Positions 10,120 to 21,700 of a DNA stretch of 24,727 bases are shown piece after piece. The position numbers and the translations under genes were made by a program. The stretch comes from Chromera velia (Eukaryota > Sar > Chromeraceae). The notes below the pieces were generated by a model. It saw only the letters and a list, made by a program, of their open reading frames with translations, was not told the origin of the DNA and searched no databases. The stretch lies in contig JAHBMJ010000002.1 in assembly GCA_018398765.1 (NCBI GenBank), positions 10,001 through 34,727 of the forward strand. The letters run 5' to 3'. The first letter of the stretch is position 1, and every line of letters begins with the position of its first letter.

Positions 10120-13100
10120 CTGCAGGAAGAAAGGTGAAAAACGTGAGAGAGGGCGTTGAGCAAACCTGGGAAGATGGATAGGCGGAGGGATGGTCTCTCT
10201 GGAATTGAAAGGCACTTTACGCATTTGTCTATCTAATTTTAACAATCACGCAAAAATCGAAAACAAAGTACATGTTTTCTGCCTTTCACAATATTACTAT
10301 TCCCTGCCTCACGACTGCCCATCCTCCTGCAAGCTGACTGGCTGAGCTGACCGTTTTGTGGGTGTAAGAGTAAGAAGGCGTTGCCGTTTTCAGAGAAGAG
10401 GACGTCCATTCCTGCCCTCAGAGAAGAAGAACGATCGGTCTTGGAGGCCTGGGAGTCCAGATAGGGCAGTCGTCTGCCCTCAGGCTCTCCTCTGTTTAGG
10501 GAGCGTCGAGAATCAACAGGGTTTAGAGGGAGGCTTCGAGATGAGGAGGAGAAAGGATTCGATCGCAGACTGAGAGTTTGAGCAGCGCTGTGCATTGCTG
10601 CAGACTGTGGATAAATCTGGGGGCGGACGTTTTGTTCCTGCACGTCACTTGACGCACCAGCTCTGGGCGTTGAGACTGTGTTCGTCTCCCCTGCCTCACT
10701 TGTTCCTTTTCTAGAGCCATTCGAAGCCTTCGGACAGCGCCATTTCAGACAACCGCAGTAGAAGAGGACGACAAACAGACCCCCTGAAAGGCCAAAAGGC
10801 ACCAACGTCACAACAGGAAGGAACCAGACACACTGAGTAAAATCAGAGGTGCAAGATTCTTCAGCTGAGTCCGTGCTGTCTTCAGAAGTTTGTGTTGTTG
10901 TTGTCTCTGTGGGAGAGGGTGTGACTGCAGATCCACTTTCAGAAGAAGAGGATCCCCCCGACGAATCAGCAGACCCCCCTCCGTCTCCCCCTTCTGCCCC
11001 CTCGTCGGAATCCGAAGAAGAAATCGACAGCGCATATCCCAGACGGGTGGCTTGAAGCTGTCTCCTTTGTACCCTCCCTTCCGCTTGTTCACCTCCCTCC
11101 TCCTCCTCAACCCAGGAATTTCCTAAGTCCTCCTCCCTTCCCTCAGGCTCCTCCCGGGTGTGCAACTGCCGTCTCCTTCTGGCGGTGCTGCAAGAGAATT
11201 CCAGGGATCCCGACACGACCCCTGCCAGAACTCCATTCGCCTCTGTACTCAGCTCGAGAACTGTCACCCCTGCAGCGGAGGGGAGCACTGTGGCCTCCGC
11301 AAAGCCTCTTTCGATCGTTAGAGCAGCACTCAGAGTGCACGTCGCTGCAGGCCATTCGACAGCAAAGACGCGGATTGACACTGTCCCTGAGAACGAAATT
11401 TCGTTCGCGCTCTCCGCGTCTGCCCTCGTCAGAGTGACCTCGAAGGGGTCATCTGTCCAGTCATCCGACGACAAAAGAAAACGCTCAGTGACAGCGTTGC
11501 GGGCCTTCAGAGTCGTGCGGATGCCCCCTACTGTGGAATTCGTTTCATTTCCGCTGAAGGGGGGGGGGGAGAAAAGGAGGAATCCGGGATGAATGCAGCG
11601 AATTCCGTTACCATACCCGGAGAAACAGCTGCAAAGGAAGCTGCCGAAAGATTTCTCGCACCTCGCTTTCTGGTGACAGTTATGCGTTCCTGATGCGCAC
11701 TCGTCCACGTTTCCAAATCGTGCCAGCACAGGGTCGTGGTCAGACGCTGGTTGGGAGAACTCACTGTTCACATGCACGATGTCGATTTCGGACATCGCAG
11801 CAAGAGAGGGAGAGACGATAATGTGATCCAGAGCCTGCATAGAGGAAATCAGGCGACGCGCGCCATAGAGTCAGTGCAGGGCCCATGCAGCTAATGGGGC
11901 CGTCGGGCCAGACGCTCTGTGGATCTCCGCGCCATGCACGACTCTGCGGAACTCCCAGATTCGTACTGTCGGAAAAGGGAGCAGCATGGAGGTGTGAGAG
12001 AAACTGCATGCGTCAACTCTCATCCTGAAAGGATGTCCTTCAGAATTGATGCCCTGAGGTCTCCTTCCAAGGGAAGATTTGGGAGACCCGGTCATCTTGA
12101 TCGTCCAGCGGCATGAAAATGCATTTTGTCTGTCTACTCTTCCAAATGACAACGATGACAGCAAGTTATTGTTGGATCATTGTCACTCAGAGTCATTCCA
12201 CTTTTCATATAGCTGAGAAACCTACCTGAGCTCTCCCAGAGAAAATGTAGGTGTAGCGTTCTGTCTCCGGAAGAGTTCCTGTGAGGACGGTGTAGTTGAG
12301 AGAGGACGCAAAGGACGCGACTGGACTCACAAAGTCGAATTCGTTGAAGTCCCCCAAAATGACGACCTGCAAGCAGAAAAGCACTCTCGCAGAAGTTCGC
12401 AATTCTGTCCCAACATTATCAACTTCTGAAAAGGCTCTGGGCTGTCAGCGACTCATTCAGGTTACATCACCTGATCCAAAATACCGGCCCGTTTGTCTTT
12501 TCTCTCCCTCGTTGGAAATCTGTACCAGACATAATCTCATCAATCGTCGTACCTTTTCCTTGTCCTGCACGAAAGCCTGCACGACCTCAGATTGTGCACG
12601 CCTCCTGTCCACGTTTCCGTTGACTTCTGCGTCCTCTTGCCGCGTCTCAAAGGGCTGCACAAAAAAACCCACACAGTTCAAAAAGGTACAGCCACACGGG
12701 TGTGAAGGGCTGGCTGCCAGGGGCAGATCCACAAAACATTTGCACGTACGCTAGAAGGGCAAATGCACAGAGAGAGACTGATTGAGTGAGGGAGACCGGG
12801 TAGCAGTCGATGGACCCGATTGCAATACGAGGTCAAATAAGACAGATTGATCATGCAGCAAGTGGAATTCTGATTGACTTTCCCTGCATGCCATATCGAT
12901 TCCTCATCCTACGTGTGCCAAGAGATCGACTAGCTGTCCATACGAGTGTGGCGGGGCAGCCCAGTAGATGCGGAGCAAAGACAATCCTCGTCGAAGATCT
13001 AGGAAGGACGTCTGCTGCCTTCACGGTTGTCGATCCTCCACACCCACCAACTTCCTTGTCTTCTTTGCACGCGGATGCATGGAAAATCGACCGTTTTTAG

Positions 13101-16100
13101 TCAGGCGGGCCTCCTTTCGTTTCTGTTATTGTCAAATTCGAGTCATTGAACAGAAATATGCGCTCACCTGTATTCTGCCCATGTAAGTTGCGCTTCCTCC
13201 TTTTGAGGTGAAGTGCACGTTGACTACAGTAACGTTCTCTCCCAGGAAGCCGAAAACGCAGGCGAGAGGCTGCCGCGAATTTGTGAAGGCCGGCGAGGTC
13301 GAGTTCTCCACCAGCTGCACACAGCCACGCACTGACTCATTGACCCACTGACTCACCGACTCACTGACTGACTGAGTAAGTGACTGGCTGCGCGAGTGAG
13401 TTAGTGATTGAGGTTGAAGAGGACTGCATGAAATTGTCTGAGTATAATCATACGTCCCGAGAATTGGCTTCGCGACGGCACATGGACCTTTGAAAAGGAG
13501 GTTATGCCTCCATGATGGCTCCTTCCAAGATGCTGCTCTCAATCGTTTCGTCCACCAAAACTGATGATAGAACATGAATGCAGTACTTCACAGTATCGGT
13601 CTTTGGTTTTATTGAGGGGACACGTACATGCTGTTATCAATACAATCAACAGGGACACAGAGCATCTCTTCCTCATTTTCCGACAGGCCAACCTTCAAAA
13701 CCGTCTCCTGACGACAGCATACCCCCCCCCCCTCCAGTCCCTCCCTCACTGACTGACCGTGCAGGGTTCAGACTCCAGAGAGACCCTCTGGGAGTTGTAC
13801 AGAAATGCGTTCCGGATGTTTCCCCCGGGTTGGCCTCCGAAAGCGCCGTCTTGAGGATCGATGTCTGTGAATGAGTAGGAGGGGCCGCCTGCTGACGAAA
13901 TTGCTGCGACAAGGGCCTGCAGCAGCGCAGACATGGAAATGCAGGATTTCAGGGGGTGAGAGCAAGAAACGGAAGAGCTCCCTCTTATTGACAGCTGGTT
14001 CTCCCAAAGGCATGCTTGCAAATCAAATGATTGCCATGTTCTACACATATTGGCAATTCACCAAAAGCTCCTCCTCACTAGTTTACAAAGGTACCTTCTA
14101 AATATTATACATGAAGCAATATCATGCGCATATCATCAACCCACCGAAAGAGTGTCATCAGCTGATGTCGTGCCGTCGTTTGTCGACCCACTGTTGTCCT
14201 GCACCTCCTGCAGTCCCACAATGTCGGGGGCCTTCAGGCGATTCGCGACGATTCTGCCCAGAGCCGTGAACCTGCACTCAATTACGAGGAAATACAGCAT
14301 ACCACTGACCAGCAAAGAGCGACCTTCATACGACTCTCTCAAGTATGACCTGCATGGACAGGCCCTCCACGCCATGGCGTCGATCAGGTGAGAGCCTCAG
14401 AGAGATGACTGACGACATCGGCCTTCCTTTTGCCGTCTCAGAAGCCTATATCATCACTTTCAACTTTCAAAACAAAATACAGAAACAATCTGTAGCAACG
14501 AATATGTGAGAAAAAAAACATTCCCGGCTGACCTGCCATCTGCCACGTCTGTGTCGCCATCTGCCTCATTGACGTCCAAGTTCAGAACGTTCAAGGTTGC
14601 CACAGTCAGCTTTCCCCTCCCTCCTGTGATCGTTGTCTCTTCGTACTGCAACTTTCCCTGTGCAGGCTGCTGGTGCTGGATGGTCTCTGTCGGGTAAATC
14701 TCAAAGTTCCCAAAGGAATACCCGACAACTCCAGTCACGTCACCCAAATGATCGCCCACTGAGACCTGCACACAGACGGACCTCCTTAGTTGATTTTTGA
14801 AAAGTCTTAGAGGTTGAAAAATTACGGTTGAAGTTTTGCCTGCCTGTCCGTGTGTGATTTTGCATCTTCGGTTGGAGAGTGGAAGCCTCGAAGAAAATGA
14901 GGCGCATCGAGCATTAGTAACACATTTTCTTGTACGTAGTCTTTTCAAACCAACATGGTGATGCATTCTTCTTCGCTTTTTTTCCCCTCCTACGGTTCTT
15001 TGTCTTGCCGTTTAACATGCATTGCCCACCGTTGGTATTGCCACAGTAAAGGGATAATTGTCATCGATCTGTACAATTTGAGGGTGGAAGTTTCCGTCCG
15101 AGACCGTCAAGGCCCCTCTGCTGCTGCGAGATGACGACGACAAGACGGACGAGGCTCCGTTGACTACTCCGTAAATTTCGTTGAATCTGCATGCACTTGA
15201 TTAGAGGGTGAAAAGCTGAGTATTCTGTAAAATTGTTGAATGCTCCACAGTAAGCGACAAATGTGAAAGATGCACACAGCAAATTGAAAAATGAACCTTC
15301 CTCGTACTATACAACCAGAGACCTTCGAGAAAGAGAAGAAGTGTACGTGGCATCTGAGTGAGACCACCAATTTCACCTAGCTGCCGATAATGAATGGCTG
15401 AGTGTGAGATATCGCTGTACCATGTGATGTCTGCGTGCGATGTTGAATGCAGACGGGAGGGATTTCTTTTTGTACTTTTCGCATTACCGTTTGGAGTTAC
15501 TCTTGTTTTCTTTTCCGTCTCTCCTCGATCAACCAGACAGCCAGCCAGCCAGCCAGCCAGCCAAACGAGCACTGGATCACACAGCAAGCAGACGTACCTG
15601 TTGGTGGGGCTGACTGCGACAACGTCTTCTGCCGTCACCCTCATTCCTTCCAGAGACTCAAAAAAGTCAATGCCGTCCTCTGCAGGTTGGAAGGCTCCAA
15701 AAGCGTCATCATCAATCAGCTGCAGGAATAAACGCAGACATCAACATTAAATTTTCACTCACTGAAAGAAACGCGCCCCTGTCGACTTACGCATGGACGG
15801 ATGAAGTCAATCCGCAGGTCTACAGCCACCATCCCTCATCCATATTCCGTTCCCGACGAATGGACAAAACAATCAGAGAATGGAAACAGTGCAGCAAACT
15901 GTGCAGGGGAAAAGAGAGCACCATTCAGATGCCCTCCTGCAAGATACACATGGCAAGAGTACCAGTTAAAGCCGTTGAGGTCATGTCAAGGCACTCACCT
16001 GCTTTGGAGGAGTCCGCCCGCTGGCTCCGATGACCACAGGGGGAGGGAGCGTGTTGATGCTGCTCAGAACAGATACAGAGGAGACAGATGAGATCTGAGT

Positions 16101-18289
16101 AATGGAGAGACCCCGAGCGTTCGTGCCTCCTGGAAAGAACTCAGAGACGGTCCCCTCAACCTGCAACAACATGAAGTTGCATCAAACTATGTTCCGTATC
16201 CGACCGGATTTGTTGAATTGTCAAATGTGTATATGGAGCTGCGTGACATTCTTGTCACCCTGAAAACGCATTCGGCAAAAGTGACGTTTGGATCAATGCG
16301 CCGACATGTTTTCTGTGCAAACTCCCTTGCGTTGTGTGGGCATGCCAACACTTTGCACTTTATATCTTCGAAGTTGTAAGCTGTGGAAAGCACCCGGAAG
16401 TCCTTACTCCGTCTCTGTGTGTAGCCCGCCAGCTCCATTTTGGGCAGTAGGCATGTACGGTGGCAAGAGCAAATCACTTTACTAGGTCTGTCCCAAAGAG
16501 AAAATGCCAGTCCCTCCATGTTCCGAATTCTTCATCTGATTGATTCAGGCAATTAGTCAGATGAAGGAAGGAGGGAAGAAAGGAAGAGAGCTAGGAAGAG
16601 AGGAAGAAAGGAAGGTAGCCAGAACGAAATTTTTCTCAGCGCTTCGTGCCTGTTTAATTTTTTGTCTGTTTATCGGTTAGCGTGTATGTCTGGAAGGAAG
16701 CAGATCGATGGTCACTCAATCCACTTTTCATTTTCCTCATGCACCCGTTCTCTCCCTCCCTGCTTCACTTTCATCGCTTGAAATCGATATGGCCCTCCAA
16801 TCTGGTCTCTTGATCTACCGATCCACGCTCTTTCACCACTCTTGATTCTTGGCAGCACTAGAACCGAGAAGCTTCACACACACACACACACACACATACC
16901 ATTGCACTCACTCGTCCTACCTGTGCCTCGTCCCCCACAGAGACTGTCGGAGCGCTACTGGTGAAGACGAACAGAGCGTCGGAAGTCGAGGGGTCACCAT
17001 CGCCTGTGGCATCCTGTTTTTGACAGCAGGCAGGAAGGAGAGTCACCTCGTACGCACACTATTTTTTTTACTTCTCCGCCACAAGTTCCGTGTCAACTCG
17101 AAAGGCTCAATCAGTCATGCTTCTTGCGATACAATCAAACAAAGCTCCGAGAGACATGAGAGGTCAATGCATACACACAGGAATACCAGCTTAGAACTGC
17201 AAACTCCCACCCTTCTTTTCTTCCTCATATTCTTCCTTTCACTCTGCTTCCGAGCACAAAACATTTTGAGCAGTGCACCAACTAGCAGACTCTGAAGCCA
17301 ACTCACCCAGTCCCCCCTCACCTGTAAGTAGAACCCGTTAGAGTCCACAGCCGTGACGATGCCCTTTGTGCGCACCTGAGTGCCTGCAACCACCAGAGTG
17401 CTGGCAGCAGCGTTGGAGTAAGAGCCGTTCAGAGAGGGCACCAGCGGGGAGACGTGGGAGCTTCCCTGGATGGCGTAGATAAGAGTGGTAGTCAGACTGG
17501 TGGTACCTGTCGTGGTGGCAGTTGAGGAGGTTGTGGTGGTAATGGTGGTCGTGGTCGTGGTGATGGTGATTGTGGTGTCTGCAGAGGCAAGAACAAACAT
17601 CTAAGAAGAGTAAGGGCTGCAATTTGTTCGCATTTATGTACGCGGTGTGTGTACAAAGTGTACTCCATTCGATCCTCCCCGTCTGCTGCATCACCGCGTC
17701 AGACAGGAAAAAAGAGAGCCTCCAAAAGCAGGACCGCTAGGTGCACAGATCATCGCAGCAAGCATGCCCAGGGAACCGAGTGCGAAATCGGTCTTCATTT
17801 TTGTATGGTACGCCGCAATGTTGCATTTTACTTTGACTGTTGATGCTTTGCTGAATCCTATCCTTCGCCTAGGGATATCCAACTGAAGTTTTCCGAGCTG
17901 TCTAACAAGATTCAACACTCCCAGTGCATCAACGTGTGGAGTTGAGAGAGCTCTGTGCGGCACGACTGACTTTGGCCGGCTGTCGGAGTATTATCAGTGC
18001 CCAGGTGGAAATCCGACATCAACCAGTCGGATTTTGCATCTGTGTCCACACCGTCAGAAGCTCGTCGCACTCCTGCAGTGGATCATCACCCGGCACATGT
18101 ATGCGGTTGTAGTGCAGGAGATTACCAATGTCAATGAACGAACGAACGAACGAACGAACTGCCAATGACCAAGGAGGTCAGCAAGACGGACAGACAGACA
18201 GATAGACAGACAGACAGAAAGACAGAAAGACAGAAACACAGAAACAAACAAACAAACAAAGAAAGAAAGAAAGAAAGAAAGAGAGAAAG

Positions 18290-18330
<41 letters not shown>

Positions 18331-18367
18331 AGGAAAGAAAGAAAGAAAGAAGGAGAGAAAAAAAGAA

Positions 18368-18399
<32 letters not shown>

Positions 18400-18622
18400 A
18401 ACGAGAGAGAGAAAGAGAGAGAGAGGGAGAGAGAGAGAGAGAAAGAAAGAAAGATAGAAAGAAAGAAAGAAAGATAGATAGAAAGAAAGAAAGAAAGAAA
18501 AAGAAGAAAAAAGGAAGGAAGGAAGGAAGGAAAGAAAGAAAGAAAGAAAGAAAGAAGGAAGGAAGGAAGGAAGGAAGGAAAGAAAGAAAGAAAGATAGAA
18601 AGAAAGAAAGAAAGAAAGAGAG

Positions 18623-18657
<35 letters not shown>

Positions 18658-18699
18658 AAAAAAGAAAGAAAAGAAAGAAAGAAAGAAAGAAAGAAAGAA

Positions 18700-18731
<32 letters not shown>

Positions 18732-21700
18732 AAAAGAAGAAAAAAGGAAGGAAGGAAGGAAAGAAAGAAAGAAAGAAAGAAAGAAGGAAAGAAAGAAAGA
18801 AAGAAAGACAGAAAGAAAAAAAAAAGAAGCCACATGTAGAACACGAAGAGAACCTTGACAAAAAAAAAACGCATGCCAAACGGAAGACAGAAGGGAAAAA
18901 CAAGTCATGTCAAGATTCCGAAAACTTCTCACGGATCAGTTGAACATGAAACAAAAAGCAGCTACAGTAAGTTTTCTTCCGTTTTCTTCTTCAGACAGAC
19001 CTGCAGGGAGAAAAACCCCATCAGGCCCGACAACCGAAGCATTGAAGAAGAACGTATCCCCAGCCCCGCCATCTGTCAGTCCTACGGCATCGATTACTTC
19101 TTCCGTTCCGGTCACAGAGCTTCCAGAAATGCTGGAAGTCTTCACCAAAGCACACGTTTGGGACCCGTTCTCGATGAAACTTGTGCTGATGTCGCGGTTT
19201 GGGGTCACTCCATAATTGTCCCCAAGTCCCTCGGGGTTGCCTACCAAGAAGAAACCGTTCGATCCCACTGCGTCTGAATTGCTGAAGTCAAAACGAACAT
19301 CGATAGTCCCCGCAGTGGCTGACGAGTCGCCCTCCACGCAGATAAATGAGAGACCCTCAAGAGAAGTACCTGCGGCTCCGTAGAGCTCAAAGAACTCTGT
19401 ATCGTCTGTGCCCGAGTGGGAGACGAAGACCTCATTCAGAACCACACTGGGTAGAGGGGAATGGGAAGACCCTGCAGCATGCATGCATGCATGCAGAGAG
19501 ACTGATTGGAAGGACTCAAGAGACTGACTGTGTGAGAGTAGGGGACAGCTAGAGTCTGCCTGTGCACGCACACGACTCCCTCCTCTCCTCTCTTCTTTCC
19601 TTACTGCTTTGTTCGCCTGCTTCCTGCCTATCACGCTCCCCCTTTCCGTCTTTTCACCTCTCACCGCTGACTAGTCAGCATCTGGCGATCTCAAACTGAC
19701 CTGTTGTTGTTGTGGTGGTGGTGGTGGAGGCAAGGGAAGTGCTGCTGGGGGTTGTGGTGGTTGTGGTAGCAACCACCGAAGGGTTGACGCTCCCAAAAGT
19801 CTGCACGCCCACCGTCAGACTCAGAGGGTCTGTGTCAAAGCTGGAGGAGTCCAAATCGTTCCCATTTGCGTCTTTCAGAATCAGGTTGCCGGTCTGGACT
19901 GCTGCGTACCATGCGTCGTCTGCACAAACACATGGCAACACTCACTGTGGTTGCCTCAAGTAAACAGCCGGCAAAGCGGCGCATTTCAGAGGCCTGCTTC
20001 TATGCATCCCAAACAGCGCAAAAGAGAATTAAGGAAAGAAATTTCAGTGGTCTGCTTCTATCCATCCCCAACAACGCAAAAGGGAATTACGGAAAGAAGC
20101 AATCGAACGGGCCCTGCAGTGACAGTCCGATCATCCTTGTCATGCAGAGAGTATCTGTCACCCTGTCCCATCATTCCAGCACCTCCTGATGTGTAAGTTG
20201 GGGGGTGAAAGGATGCAGCACTTTTGCTTGTCCGAAACCACATCACCACATCACTCGTATTCTCACTCACTCGCACATTCACTACACGGATCAATGAATC
20301 AATCTGCCATGAATCAATGAATCAATCGATCATCCAATCAATCGTTTCCGGAAACCAGTGCACCTTTCGGGTCTCGGAACACCAGCTCGGGTTCTGATCC
20401 GATGTACGTCAGGTCCGTTCCCCCAGCCGCCACCCCGTAGCACTGATCTGAATCATTGTCGGGAACACTCAGTGCATCGTACACCGTGCCAAATGCCGAG
20501 AGGTCCGCTGTGCCATCGTTTGCGGGGTCGATGTCTGTGGATCCGACCTGCCCTGTGAAAGCGCTGGACAGCATCACCGTGTGAGAGGGATTTTCGAGGT
20601 CTCCCACTGAGACGGTCAAGAGGCCATTAGCGTCAAACGTGCCTGACACCTCGGTAGCTCTGTCGACGACTGCACTCACACTCATACAACATACACAAAC
20701 AACAACCTGAGTCTCTCCCTAGCTGTGTGACCCACCCACCCACCCACCCACTCACTCAATCATTCCCCCGCCCCCCACACATCCCTCGCTTACTTGTTCA
20801 CACACTCATGTCTCCGTGCACAGGCTGCATGAGTCGATCGATCGATCTGACGACGAGTGAGTGAGCAGGCCGAACGAAATCATCGATTAATCATTCAAGG
20901 AAGTTTGCGCTTTGACCTTCTAAACCTTTTGAACAATACCATGCTTCACGGAGGTGATGCTACTAAAACAAGACACACAGTCACAACGGTCATTTCCATC
21001 AGCCAGGTGCGCGTCTTTCTAGCGATCCTCCTTGACTTCCAAATCAACAATTACCTCAGTCATGTCATGACTTGAGTACTGCTGCCGCTAGACACAAAAC
21101 CACACGGACGGAATAGCTCCCAGAGAGACTCATCTGCGTGCCTACCTGCCATGCTGCCCGACTGGAAGACCAGCTGATGGACAAGTTGACTGACCCCCCC
21201 TTGAAGAAGTGGCATCGCACTCCACTGAGATGATCCACCCAGAAAAGGAGGCGCCAGGCGTTCCCTTCAACTCGAAAGTTACCGTTTGTGGGTCGCTCCC
21301 GTCCGGGTTTGGTTCGAATTCGTTCAGCAGGGGGGTGGCAGCTGCTGCAAGGACAGTCAGAGGGATCCAAACTCACGTGCAGGTGCGTGCATGTGCATGA
21401 CTTCAGGTGGAGGCTAGCAAAGAGTTCTAAAGAAATTGGAAGAGTCTCTTTAAGGGAGGCGGATAGGACAGGACAGGGAGGAAGGCAGAAAGCAGCTGAT
21501 ACCGACTGCTTTAGACAGCCACTCAATCGTCCCTTCCTTCCTCACGCCCACTTCGCCCAGAGGGTGCAACCAAATATCAATATCACGTGGCGTCAGGCAG
21601 GCTGTATAGTAAACACACATGTGTCAACATGGGAAGTGTGCTTGAGTGCACGGATGACCTGGGTGCTCAGACAGGGTAATGAAGACAAGTTGCAACCGAC

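Larger units (their letters stand above)
15030..17578 (-). other. Thr-rich linker and OB-fold-like region (exons 6-10)
   Basis: Exon 6 opens with about 25 residues that are nearly all Thr/Ile/Ser (probable O-glycosylated linker). It then reads IYAIQGSSHVSPLV and TKGIVTAVDSNGFYLQ, joined in phase 0 to DATGDGDPSTSDALFVFT. Exons 8-10 add VEGTVSEFFPGG, LEGMRVTAEDVVAV and FNEIYGVVNG. This matches the OB-fold-like region (YhcR type) that precedes the catalytic domain in bacterial ExeM/NucH nucleases, where it may help hold DNA. Confidence 0.75.
19701..21344 (-). other. First lamin-tail-type domain (exons 2-4)
   Basis: Three phase 1-1 exons encode an LTD-like beta domain. It begins LLNEFEPNPDGSDPQTVTFE, continues VVDRATEVSGTFDANGLLTV across a clean phase-1 join, then TDIDPANDGTADLSAFGTV and DDAWYAAVQTGNL, and closes with FGSVNPSV. 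These are signature strings of LTDs in bacterial extracellular nucleases. The domain ends in a run of Thr codons made of GGT/TGT repeats on the plus strand (19701-19770). Confidence 0.75.

Noticed and set aside
16187-16519. 110-residue minus-strand frame in intron 7
   Set aside because: Including it would break the family-typical join of exons 7 and 8, and it shows no domain.
17691-17963. 90-residue minus-strand frame in intron 5
   Set aside because: Exons 5 and 6 already join in phase 1 (LPAG to D-Thr run), and the frame has no recognisable family.
18136-18830. CRISPR-like regular repeats
   Set aside because: Units are 4 bases with no spacers. This is a microsatellite in a eukaryotic intron, and no cas genes are present.
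18131-18932. Overlapping long open frames of Phe/Leu/Ser (minus) and Lys/Glu/Arg (plus)
   Set aside because: They are open only because the tetranucleotide repeats contain no stops. They lie in an intron and carry no non-repeat domain.
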